A stretch of 36,889 bases of DNA from IMG/VR virus record IMGVR_UViG_3300000956_000033, positions 1 to 36,889 of that record; one strand, 5' to 3'. Positions 14,447 through 20,820 of this stretch are shown in pieces. Origin of the DNA: a virus. Both the position numbers and the translations under genes were made by a program. Every line of letters begins with the position of its first letter. Positions within the stretch are counted from its first letter, which is position 1. Under the pieces are notes generated by a model. It made no database searches and was not told the origin of the DNA. It saw only the letters and a program-made list of their open reading frames with translations.

Positions 14447-14478
14447 GAAGGGGTCGTAGGGAAACCTGCGACCCCTTC
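14447..14478 (-). terminator. hairpin before SLOG-ERF gene
   Basis: GAAGGGGTCG (14447-14456) pairs with CGACCCCTTC (14469-14478), extended by T-G and AGG/CCT around a four-base loop. No U-run follows on the - strand. It separates the 14486-14707 gene from SLOG-ERF; terminator, attenuator or RNA-stability element. Confidence 0.55.
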
Positions 14479-14485
14479 GTCGTGC

Positions 14486-14707
14486 CTAGTGGGGGTCCCA
14501 GACAACGACGTAGGTTGTGACACCCACCGTGTGCGGGGCGTCGTTGTGCAGTTTGTGCGTCCGCTGGTACCTGCGATGCTTGCCGTCTGCGCACCAGCAG
14601 TGCACGAAGTTGGTCTCCTCGCTCTCGATCTCGAACACGTCGCCGTTCTCTACGACAACGGTCCCGTCGATCGGGACCTCGACATCCTGCATGCCCTCAG
14701 TGCTCAC
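14486..14707 (-). CDS. hypothetical protein
   Basis: 73 residues from GTG 14707 with GGGAG upstream; overlaps the ribbon-helix-helix gene by 11 bases. Acidic first half (VVVENGDVFEIESEE), then a Cys/His patch (F-V-H-C-W-C-A-D-G-K-H-R-R) and a beta C-terminus. Family unknown. Confidence 0.68.
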   Translation of the reverse strand: MSTEGMQDVEVPIDGTVVVENGDVFEIESEETNFVHCWCADGKHRRYQRTHKLHNDAPHTVGVTTYVVVWDPH

Positions 14708-14852
14708 CAGGGTCTCCCTTCCAGACGGTCAGGTAGTCCTGCACGAGGAGGGCTACCAGGTTGGCGCGGCTGCGTCCGACTTGTGCGGCTGCGTCCGCGA
14801 GTTCGTCTCGCGTTCCGTCGGGGACGGTGAGCGTCATTCGTATCTGCTCCAT
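14697..14852 (-). CDS. ribbon-helix-helix DNA-binding protein
   Basis: 51 residues, ATG 14852 with AAGGAGG. MEQIRMTLTVPDGTRDELAD gives the beta strand and first helix, followed by AAAQVGRSRANLVALLVQDYL as the second helix: the CopG/MetJ/Arc-type fold. Such proteins dimerise and bind palindromic operators. It is one of only two obvious small DNA-binding regulators in the window, so it is a candidate reader of the 14-base palindromes or the 32728-32740 palindrome; that link is speculation. Confidence 0.78.
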   Translation of the reverse strand: MEQIRMTLTVPDGTRDELADAAAQVGRSRANLVALLVQDYLTVWKGDPGEH

Positions 14853-14865
14853 ACGCCTCCTTGTG

Positions 14866-14964
14866 TTACTTCACCTTACCACAGATCGAGCACACTTTAC
14901 GTATCGTGCCGTCCGGCTGGCGGATGTCGTTGTACTGGTGGAAGTGCAACTCGAAGGTGGGCAT
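14866..14964 (-). CDS. 32-residue CxxC microprotein
   Basis: ATG 14964 overlaps the previous stop (TGATG). Sequence includes H-F-H-Q-Y-N-D near the start and K-V-C-S-I-C-G-K-V-K at the end, so an HxH...CxxC metal site is possible. Third of three consecutive tiny Cys proteins. The TGATG junctions at both upstream borders argue it is translated. Confidence 0.55.
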   Translation of the reverse strand: MPTFELHFHQYNDIRQPDGTIRKVCSICGKVK

Positions 14965-15083
14965 CAGTGCCTGTGCTCCTCTCGCTCTGGTCCGCCGTCC
15001 TCGGTCTCTGAGATCCACTGCTCCCCGCAGGTCGAGCAGCGGCACTGGTAGGTGCCCATCACCTTGCGTGCTACGACTGCCAT
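14964..15083 (-). CDS. 39-residue CxCxxC microprotein
   Basis: ATG 15083 overlaps the previous stop (TGATG). Y-Q-C-R-C-S-T-C-G-E-Q-W has the look of half a zinc ribbon; the tail is acidic with HRH at the end. Family unknown. Confidence 0.58.
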   Translation of the reverse strand: MAVVARKVMGTYQCRCSTCGEQWISETEDGGPEREEHRH

Positions 15084-15208
15084 CAGGACCCGTGCGCCTT
15101 GAAGCCGGGGCAGGTGCAGCCGCGAACCTTGCACTTGCGCTTGCCGGTGCTCTTGTGGTCGTTCGACCTGTGGTGACAGTGGTCGCACATGCTGTAGTCG
15201 ATCTCCAT
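15083..15208 (-). CDS. 41-residue Cys/His-rich microprotein
   Basis: ATG 15208 with AAGGAGGAAAC. Contains M-C-D-H-C-H-H-R, then R-K-C-K-V-R-G-C-T-C-P-G-F: enough Cys/His for one or two zinc ions, with a basic middle. First of three coupled Cys-rich microproteins. Confidence 0.65.
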   Translation of the reverse strand: MEIDYSMCDHCHHRSNDHKSTGKRKCKVRGCTCPGFKAHGS

Positions 15209-15228
15209 GTTTCCTCCTTGTTAAATCG

Positions 15229-15242
15229 GCCCGTAGACGGGC
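15229..15242 (-). terminator. short hairpin with U-rich tail
   Basis: GCCCG/CGGGC with a four-base loop, followed on the - strand by CGATTTAAC. Lies between the HNH gene and the microprotein trio. Weak but in the right place for a terminator. Confidence 0.4.
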
Positions 15243-15252
15243 TCCCGTGTGA

Positions 15253-15627
15253 TCACCCCTCCTGGGGGACCTCAGGAGCCTGAAGGGCGCTCAGCGCCTC
15301 AGCAGGCATGCTTCTCGGAGCGATGACGTGGTAGCCGCCCTCGTCGTCCAGCAGGACCCAGCCCCGCCAGGACCGCAGCGGGAACAGGAGCAGGTCCACG
15401 CCGTATCGGCTCGCCATGATGCCCGTCTCGTAGCCCCACTTCGGCGAGGCGTGAGCCTTGGCATGGCAGGTGTGGCACCCGAACGCGAGGTTCGCCGTCC
15501 GGTGCCCACCGTCACGGCGAGGCACCCGGTGCATGAGTTCCGTACCCACGGCCATGCACACGATGCAACGGCCCTGGTCACGCTCACGCACCTTCTCGCG
15601 AACAGCGCTCGGAACGTCGCTACCCAC
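15253..15627 (-). CDS. HNH nuclease-like protein
   Basis: 124 residues from GTG 15627 with AGGAGGGG. Residues 10-60 follow the HNH pattern: R-E-R-D-Q-G-R-C-I-V-C, then E-L-M-H-R-V, G-G-H-R-T-A-N-L, C-H-T-C-H-A-K-A-H. The CxxC pairs bind structural zinc and the His residues would form the ββα-metal site. It could be a DNA-nicking enzyme for recombination or replication. It is far from any packaging gene seen here, so a terminase-linked role cannot be assigned. Confidence 0.82.
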   Translation of the reverse strand: MGSDVPSAVREKVRERDQGRCIVCMAVGTELMHRVPRRDGGHRTANLAFGCHTCHAKAHASPKWGYETGIMASRYGVDLLLFPLRSWRGWVLLDDEGGYHVIAPRSMPAEALSALQAPEVPQEG

Positions 15628-15805
15628 GGCCCCTCCTGTTCTGGATGGCGAACGCGGCGACGGCGATCTTTCCGTACACGTTGCCGTCTGGGCTGCGAGT
15701 CATGCTCGCTGTCGGGTTCAGGTACTTGTAGTTCACCCACCCGTCACGGATGAAGACGATCTCCACCTCGAACTTGCCTAGCCAGTACGTGCGCCCATCA
15801 CCCAC
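15620..15805 (-). CDS. hypothetical protein
   Basis: 61 residues; GTG 15805 is the only start compatible with the upstream gene border (overlap of eight bases). Beta-rich (TYWLGKFEVEIVFIRDGWVNYKY has strand-like alternation) and a basic tail (QNRRGRG). Family unknown. Confidence 0.6.
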   Translation of the reverse strand: MGDGRTYWLGKFEVEIVFIRDGWVNYKYLNPTASMTRSPDGNVYGKIAVAAFAIQNRRGRG

Positions 15806-16016
15806 GGAGGCACTTCCGGATCTCGGACGTGAACTCCAAGGCCTGGTTGTCGTAGTCCTTTGACTGCGGGTCAGGTGTGACAACCGAGTCCATGCATGAG
15901 CGCGTCGTCTGAGACTCGTACTCGCTGCTGATGATCGACGCCATCACGGCCCCGACGATCACGATGGCGACGAGCCACAGCAGCCAGGCGCCATCGGTGT
16001 TGGATCTATCCGTCAT
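15798..16016 (-). CDS. small membrane protein
   Basis: 72 residues, ATG 16016 with AAGGAGGAAGC. One span at residues 10-31 (AWLLWLVAIVIVGAVMASII), then a polar outer or inner domain with two Cys that could form a disulphide. Just downstream of the helicase gene. Function unknown. Confidence 0.68.
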   Translation of the reverse strand: MTDRSNTDGAWLLWLVAIVIVGAVMASIISSEYESQTTRSCMDSVVTPDPQSKDYDNQALEFTSEIRKCLRG

Positions 16017-16026
16017 GCTTCCTCCT

Positions 16027-17316
16027 TCACAGTTCTGGCTGTTCGAATGCCGGGTTCTCCAGGCGGGAGAACTCGCCTCGACGGATCAGTGGGATGTTCA
16101 GCATGTTCGGCCCATGCCGGTTCTTCGCCAGGAACATCCCGTACCCCTCGTCAGTCGAGTCGTACAGGAACGCGATCACACCGCCGTGCTGCTCGATCTC
16201 ACCAGAGTCACGCAGGTCGGACAGGTTCGGGATCGCTGACGAACGTGACTCGACCTGCCGGTTCAACTGAGCCTGGAGGATGACAGGGATGTCGAACTCC
16301 TTGGCGATGTTCTTGAGCAGGCGAGTGTTCTCCGACACCCGGTCGTACGTGCTCATGTTCGGGCGGCTGCCCTCGATGAGCCCGAGGTAGTCGACCACCA
16401 GCCCGGCCACCTTGCCCTTGCGCTGCTGCGTGCGGACGTTCGAACGGATCTGGTTCACGGTCACGCTGCTGCGATCGTCGATGCTCAGAGGCATGGACCT
16501 GACCTGGTCAGCGTGTTGGCGAATCATCATCCAGTCCTCGGGCCGCATCCCACCGCCTGACCCGTCCAGCCTTCGGGTATCTACCCGAGCGATGTTCGCC
16601 GCGAGACGGGTGAACACCTGCCGGGTCGGCATCTCCAGGCTGTTGAGCACAACCGTGCCGTACTCGCACAGGTCGATCGTGGCCTGGATTCCGAAGATTG
16701 ACTTGCCGACACCAGGCCGGGCACCGAGGACATACAACTCGCCTGGGCGGTACCCGCCGATGGCTGCGTTCAGCGTCGGCCACATGGTCGGGTACATGAC
16801 CTGCTCCTGGCCGATCTGGCCGACGAACGCATCGAACTCCTCCGCCATGTCCCACTCGCGGACGACGGCCCTGGAAGAGGCGTCCACGTCAGCGCGAGCG
16901 TTCTCGACGATCTCAGCGATGTCGCCGTCCATGCGCGCCATCTGTGCCATGCGCTCAGCCGCAGCCAGCAGTCTGCGACGGACGGCACGGTCCCGGATGA
17001 TCTTGGCGTACTCGTGGGCATGGAAGCGTGCAGGTGCATCCGTGAAGATGTCCAGGATGTCCGCGTGGTGGATGCCACGGATCCCCTCTGCCTCAAGCGT
17101 GGGTATCCGTGCCGCCACGGTCGCCGCATCGACGGCGTCGCCCTCGCTGAGCATCGTCCCGATGAGCCGGTAGATAGCCCCGAGGCCGATGTTGTCGAAG
17201 TCCTGAGGCGACAGGTCGACCTCGTCCATCACGTCGGGCTGGTGCAGTGCTACCCCGACGATGGCGTACTCAGCGCTGGTGATGTCGCCAAGCAGGGTGT
17301 TGCGGTACTCGGGCAT
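16027..17316 (-). CDS. dnaB: DnaB-like replicative helicase
   Basis: 429 residues, ATG 17316 with AGGAGG. Residues 12-110 are the helical N-terminal DnaB domain; residues 175-420 are the RecA-like ATPase. Walker A is GARPGVGKS (198-206), Walker B VVDYLGLI with D309, followed by Q-A-Q-L-N-R (motif H4) and LRDSGEIEQ. It unwinds DNA 5' to 3' at the phage fork as a hexamer. Slightly shorter than bacterial DnaB. The winged-helix protein directly upstream may be its loader or origin binder. Confidence 0.92.
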   Translation of the reverse strand: MPEYRNTLLGDITSAEYAIVGVALHQPDVMDEVDLSPQDFDNIGLGAIYRLIGTMLSEGDAVDAATVAARIPTLEAEGIRGIHHADILDIFTDAPARFHAHEYAKIIRDRAVRRRLLAAAERMAQMARMDGDIAEIVENARADVDASSRAVVREWDMAEEFDAFVGQIGQEQVMYPTMWPTLNAAIGGYRPGELYVLGARPGVGKSIFGIQATIDLCEYGTVVLNSLEMPTRQVFTRLAANIARVDTRRLDGSGGGMRPEDWMMIRQHADQVRSMPLSIDDRSSVTVNQIRSNVRTQQRKGKVAGLVVDYLGLIEGSRPNMSTYDRVSENTRLLKNIAKEFDIPVILQAQLNRQVESRSSAIPNLSDLRDSGEIEQHGGVIAFLYDSTDEGYGMFLAKNRHGPNMLNIPLIRRGEFSRLENPAFEQPEL

Positions 17317-17324
17317 GCGGCCTC

Positions 17325-18128
17325 CTAGTCGGGCAGTCGGATGTCTTCAACGGTGAGGTACTTGACAGGGGGCGGGACTTGCCTGGGCGGATCGCTCAGC
17401 CATGTCTCGTTGTCGAGCCACTGGAACGGTGACGGGATGCGGTCCGGGTGGTCCGTCCAGGCGATCGACGTCTTCCATAGCAGGAGGTTCTTGTAGGCCC
17501 GCCAGCGCTCCTCGATGGGAAGGGCGAGCCAGATCCTGCGGCAGTCGTCCTTGCGACCGTTGAAGCCCATCTGCGGGTACGTGATCCAGAACTCTCGGAA
17601 CCCGTCACTGCGGCCACTGGACGCTGAAGAGTCTTTAGGTTCTTCGTTCTTAGTAGAAGAGTGGGTCAGATTGACCGACTGAGAGTTGGTCACCTTGACC
17701 CACTCGGGTGCGCTCACTGGAGTGGCCGCATCTTGCACCGTCCGCACCTGAGAACCGCTAGATTCTGCGGGTGCAGTGGCCGCATCTTGCACAGGTGCGC
17801 TCACTGGAGTGGCCGCATCTTGCACGAGAGCGTCCAGCGCGGCGGGGTTCACGGTGAACTTCGTGGTCTTGTCGTAGCCCGCTCGGCCCCGTCCCTCGTA
17901 TGTGAGGACACCCAGTCCGGCGAGGTGCTTCACGTACCTGCCCACGCTGCTGGGCGAAGTGCCCAGATACTCAGCCAGGTCAGCGCGTGACATGACCAGT
18001 TCCCCGGTTGCCTTGTCGGCCTTGAACCAGATGGCCTGGAGTGTCACCGCCTCCGGGATGCCGCCGACCACTCGGGCCAGCGACGGTAGGTAGGCGACGA
18101 ACTCCTCCTGTATGAGCAGTGCGCTCAC
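17325..18128 (-). CDS. winged-helix replication protein, DnaD/helicase-loader-like
   Basis: 267 residues from GTG 18128 (GTGA). Residues 20-80 are a winged helix-turn-helix (MSRADLAEYLGTSPSSVGRY, then VLTYEGRG). Residues 95-150 are a low-complexity linker with VQDAAT repeated three times. Residues 180-250 are a conserved Trp-rich domain (FREFWITYPQ, RIWLALPIEERW, PSPFQWLDNETW) seen in phage helicase-loader or initiator proteins. Position directly before dnaB supports a role in origin recognition or helicase loading. Confidence 0.75.
   Translation of the reverse strand: MSALLIQEEFVAYLPSLARVVGGIPEAVTLQAIWFKADKATGELVMSRADLAEYLGTSPSSVGRYVKHLAGLGVLTYEGRGRAGYDKTTKFTVNPAALDALVQDAATPVSAPVQDAATAPAESSGSQVRTVQDAATPVSAPEWVKVTNSQSVNLTHSSTKNEEPKDSSASSGRSDGFREFWITYPQMGFNGRKDDCRRIWLALPIEERWRAYKNLLLWKTSIAWTDHPDRIPSPFQWLDNETWLSDPPRQVPPPVKYLTVEDIRLPD
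17707..17825. repeat. direct repeats inside the winged-helix gene
   Basis: A 32-base unit at 17707-17738 recurs exactly at 17794-17825, with a 20-base partial copy at 17773-17792. The unit encodes VQDAATPVSAP in the linker. Such DNA repeats allow length changes by slippage, and direct repeats within or near a replication initiator gene sometimes mark an origin; no AT-rich segment supports that here. Confidence 0.75.
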
Positions 18129-18361
18129 CGCTCACGGCTCCGGAGCATCTCGCCGATGGCGACTGCCCGGTTGAGCCCGTCAGCCAGCCACCTTGCCTGC
18201 TCGAAGGTCAGGTCAGCAGCGAAGGCAGCGACCGTCTTGTTGTCGTGTCCGACGAGAAGGACCTGCCTGGTCTCCTCGCTCAACTGAACCTCGACTGCGC
18301 CGTTCGGTGCGTGCATGGTGGGGATGTAAGTCCACCCACCTGACTGTTCATGCTCAGACAT
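18125..18361 (-). CDS. hypothetical protein
   Basis: 78 residues from ATG 18361 (GGAG eight bases upstream). A beta-sheet half (VEVQLSEETRQVLLVGHDNK) and a helix (FEQARWLADGLNRAVAIGEM). No motif recognised. First gene of the replication operon after the 135-base gap 18362-18496. Confidence 0.68.
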   Translation of the reverse strand: MSEHEQSGGWTYIPTMHAPNGAVEVQLSEETRQVLLVGHDNKTVAAFAADLTFEQARWLADGLNRAVAIGEMLRSRER

Positions 18362-18390
18362 CTGCGCATCTCCACTTCGTTGTAGAGTGC

Positions 18391-18430
18391 GTGCGCTTGG
18401 TACCCTGTGCAGGTACTCGGTAGTGCGCAC
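18391..18430. promoter_or_regulatory. nested inverted repeats upstream of replication genes
   Basis: GTGCGC (18391-18396) with GCGCAC (18425-18430) enclose GTACC (18400-18404) with GGTAC (18412-18416). They sit in the gap before the 18125-18361 gene, where a promoter would be expected, though no clear -35/-10 pair is seen. Operator or leader hairpin. Confidence 0.4.
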
Positions 18431-18447
18431 ACACTCCGATCTTCTAC

Positions 18448-18477
18448 GAGGGGCCGTCCTTGCCGGGACGGCCCCTC
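18448..18477 (-). terminator. hairpin after sulfotransferase gene
   Basis: GAGGGGCCGTCC pairs perfectly with GGACGGCCCCTC (12 bp, loop of six). It lies just after the 18497-19108 stop on the - strand; no U-run follows. Probably ends the modification-enzyme operon. Confidence 0.65.
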
Positions 18478-18496
18478 GGTCGTTGGTGGACTGATC

Positions 18497-19108
18497 TTAG
18501 CCCGCTGCGTACCCGAACCGCTCGGCCCGATCCCAGATCAGGTAGCCATCCGGGTCGGCAGCGATCTCCTCCCGAGACGGTGCCACGAACCAGCGGTTCG
18601 CAGGCTCCGCGTTCACCTCGGTGCCCAGCGCTGCCCGCACCCGGCCCACGTCGCTACGTGACAGCCGAGCCCCTGTCGCGTTGCGTGCCGCTCCCGTGGT
18701 CCTGTGAGTGTTGGCATCCACCCGCATGAGGTTGCAGCCTTCGAGTGGCTCGTCCCACAGCGCGACGTACCGGATGGCACGTCCGAGGTGGCTCGATGGC
18801 TCGACGATGTCGGGCCGGTGGCTGGCAACGAACTCGTCGTACGCATCCCCTCGTCCCAGGAATCCCTTGGCGACGATCGACTGCACGACCAGGTATGGGT
18901 CTCGCATGATGCGCAGCACGGTTGTGTCCGCAGGCAGGCTGTCGAGGTACGGGACGGCCAGCCATGACGACTCCGACTGCACGAGCGGACCATGGCGGTC
19001 GTACGAGAACTGCTCCTCGTGGCCACAGGGGTGACCGAGCGCTGTGAATAGCGCTGCGGCCCACCCTGTGCCAGACCTACCGCAGCCCGTGATGAGGAAC
19101 GGTGTCAC
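18497..19108 (-). CDS. P-loop sulfotransferase-like protein
   Basis: 203 residues from GTG 19108 (GTGA with the glycosyltransferase). Starts FLITGCGRSGTGWAAALF, the 5'-PAPS-binding P-loop form typical of sulfotransferases, followed by an LRIMRDPYLVVQSI segment that matches the R-D-P-x-x-x-x-x-S 3'-phosphate-binding loop. It likely moves sulfate from PAPS to a carbohydrate or small molecule. Coupling to glycosyltransferase and methyltransferase genes suggests a decorated glycan on virion or host surface. Confidence 0.82.
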   Translation of the reverse strand: MTPFLITGCGRSGTGWAAALFTALGHPCGHEEQFSYDRHGPLVQSESSWLAVPYLDSLPADTTVLRIMRDPYLVVQSIVAKGFLGRGDAYDEFVASHRPDIVEPSSHLGRAIRYVALWDEPLEGCNLMRVDANTHRTTGAARNATGARLSRSDVGRVRAALGTEVNAEPANRWFVAPSREEIAADPDGYLIWDRAERFGYAAG

Positions 19109-19758
19109 TTCCCCGCCCCGTAGATCCTCTCGACCATGTCGGGCCGACCTGACGAGTTCTTGCCGTGGTGATCCCAGATCCAGGTGCGCTCGGGCAGGTG
19201 CGAGAACTTCGCACCTGCGTCGAGCAGGCGCAGCCACAGACCCCAGTCCTCGTTCTGTACGTGCGGCCACTCCTCGCTGCCAGGGACGGGGAACCCGCCC
19301 ACCTGCTCGAACAGCGACCGACGCACCAGCGCGGTGACCGGGATGTAGTTGTTCTGGCGCAGCGCAGGCTCGTTGAACTCCTGACCGAAGGCGTCCTTCC
19401 CGTCGATGAGCAGGAACGCCCAGTCGCTGCGGTCCTTGCCCAGTCGGATCAGGTCGAACCACGGGTAGACAACGTCAGCGCCTGTCGCCTCGGCGTGCCG
19501 GATGCACTTCGTGAGGTGCCCCGGCTTGAACATGTCGTCGTCATCCAGAAACGCGATCCACTCCGACTGGACATCGGCAAGTCCTGCAAGGCCCACGGCG
19601 TGGTTACGCATGGCAGCGGGACCCTCGTGGAAGTCATCGAGTTTCACGGAGAAGACGTACGAGACATCCTCCCCGGTCACCGATGCCTTTGCGCGCTCCA
19701 GCATGTCAGCGCGTGGCGCGATGGTCGGTATGACGACCAGCACATCGACGTCTGTCAT
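19105..19758 (-). CDS. GT-A family glycosyltransferase (GT2-like)
   Basis: 217 residues from ATG 19758. Starts DVDVLVVIPTIAPRADML, the usual Rossmann-like nucleotide-sugar strand; the metal-binding DxD motif is in WIAFLDDDDMFKPGHL; acceptor-side residues include NEDWGLWLRL near the C-terminus. It transfers a sugar from a nucleotide donor to an unknown acceptor. Translationally coupled to the sulfotransferase downstream and three bases from the methyltransferase upstream. Confidence 0.87.
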   Translation of the reverse strand: MTDVDVLVVIPTIAPRADMLERAKASVTGEDVSYVFSVKLDDFHEGPAAMRNHAVGLAGLADVQSEWIAFLDDDDMFKPGHLTKCIRHAEATGADVVYPWFDLIRLGKDRSDWAFLLIDGKDAFGQEFNEPALRQNNYIPVTALVRRSLFEQVGGFPVPGSEEWPHVQNEDWGLWLRLLDAGAKFSHLPERTWIWDHHGKNSSGRPDMVERIYGAGK

Positions 19759-19760
19759 GG

Positions 19761-20348
19761 TCACCCCTTCCACTGGAGGAAGGTCACGCCTCGCGGCGTC
19801 GGGAGGCTGATGCGGTTGAAGCCCATCTTCTGAGCAGCAGAAGCCACCTCCTGGGCGAACTCGTTGTACTTGGTGTGACCCGGCTCCCCGCAGTCGTGGA
19901 TACCGACGATCGCACCAGGTGCGAGCAGGGGACGGATGGCTCGCAGTTCTGGCACGCGCAGTTCAAACAGCGAGTCCAGCCAGGCGAAGCCGACCTTGCC
20001 CTGGTGCCCGTTCATGGCCAGCATCTCGATACCCTCCAGCGACGCCTGCGGGGCTACCTGTACAGGCAGTCCGGTGCACTGGTCGGCGGCGTACCCGACA
20101 CGGAAGGGGTCAACCTCGAACGTGACCAGGTGACCGACGCCTGCCGTGAGCAGAACCTCACCGATGAGCCTGGCCGTCTGCCCGAATGCGGTGCCCGTCT
20201 CGATCACGAGGTCAGGGCGCAGCGCCTCGACGAACGCCGCGACGAGGCGGCTGACCTCGATCTCGGTCGAGTCGCTGTCCGGGCTGTGCCACCGTTCCGG
20301 ATGTGGGCAGTCCGCACGCGGCGGCGTGAACCGTGACTCCAGTTCCAT
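19761..20348 (-). CDS. class I SAM-dependent methyltransferase
   Basis: 195 residues, ATG overlaps the previous stop (TGATG). Motif I is DLVIETGTAFGQTARLI; HLVTFEVDPFRV provides the acidic ribose-binding residue; GFAWLDSLFELRVPELRAIR and GAIVGIHDCGEPGH resemble motifs of the TylF/CmcI-like sugar or antibiotic methyltransferases. It likely methylates a glycan built by the neighbouring glycosyltransferases. Substrate not deducible. Confidence 0.82.
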   Translation of the reverse strand: MELESRFTPPRADCPHPERWHSPDSDSTEIEVSRLVAAFVEALRPDLVIETGTAFGQTARLIGEVLLTAGVGHLVTFEVDPFRVGYAADQCTGLPVQVAPQASLEGIEMLAMNGHQGKVGFAWLDSLFELRVPELRAIRPLLAPGAIVGIHDCGEPGHTKYNEFAQEVASAAQKMGFNRISLPTPRGVTFLQWKG

Positions 20349-20605
20349 CAGTCCCCCTTCCCGTCTGTGTCGGCCAGGAACGAGGTCAGCGCTGCGACCA
20401 GCACCTTGACCTGGTCACGCTCGATCTCCAGGCACCTGCCCTGGCCGTCAGGGATGATGACCACGGCGTCGACCGTGGCCAGCGTCGCCCGCTCGACACG
20501 GTTGATGCCTCCGGTCCAGTCGATGACTCGCCCGTAGATCCTGCGCCCGCTGCTCGTGTACTCCATGGCCTCTCCGATCTCCTCGTCACTCAGGATGCGC
20601 AGCAT
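20348..20605 (-). CDS. hypothetical protein
   Basis: 85 residues, TGATG at both borders. N-terminal helix (SDEEIGEAME), a beta segment with ATVDAVVIIPDG and a C-terminal helix. No family recognised. It sits inside the modification-enzyme operon but shows no catalytic motif. Confidence 0.66.
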   Translation of the reverse strand: MLRILSDEEIGEAMEYTSSGRRIYGRVIDWTGGINRVERATLATVDAVVIIPDGQGRCLEIERDQVKVLVAALTSFLADTDGKGD

Positions 20606-20808
20606 CAGGCGCCCTGCTCTTGGGCGTCCAGCGCGGCGTTCCAGCCGTCCTCGCGACCACGCTCATAGCCGTGGTCGTGGCCGCGTCCATACTCCCTGGC
20701 GCCGTACTCCTCGATGAGGGCCACGAGCCTGGCCTCGTCACCCCGAGGCATGTTCTTCGCTCGGATCGCCAGCGCGATCTTGTTCATGATCATCTCGTCC
20801 AGCCCCAT
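20605..20808 (-). CDS. hypothetical protein
   Basis: 67 residues, ATG 20808 with AAGGAGGAAGC. Helical with a Gly/Tyr/His/Arg tract (GRGHDHGYERGREDGW) near the C-terminus. Family unknown. Confidence 0.66.
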   Translation of the reverse strand: MGLDEMIMNKIALAIRAKNMPRGDEARLVALIEEYGAREYGRGHDHGYERGREDGWNAALDAQEQGA

Positions 20809-20820
20809 GCTTCCTCCTTG

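Noticed and set aside
17707-17825. Replication origin iterons
   Set aside because: The repeats are in frame with the protein linker, only two full copies exist and no AT-rich region is adjacent.
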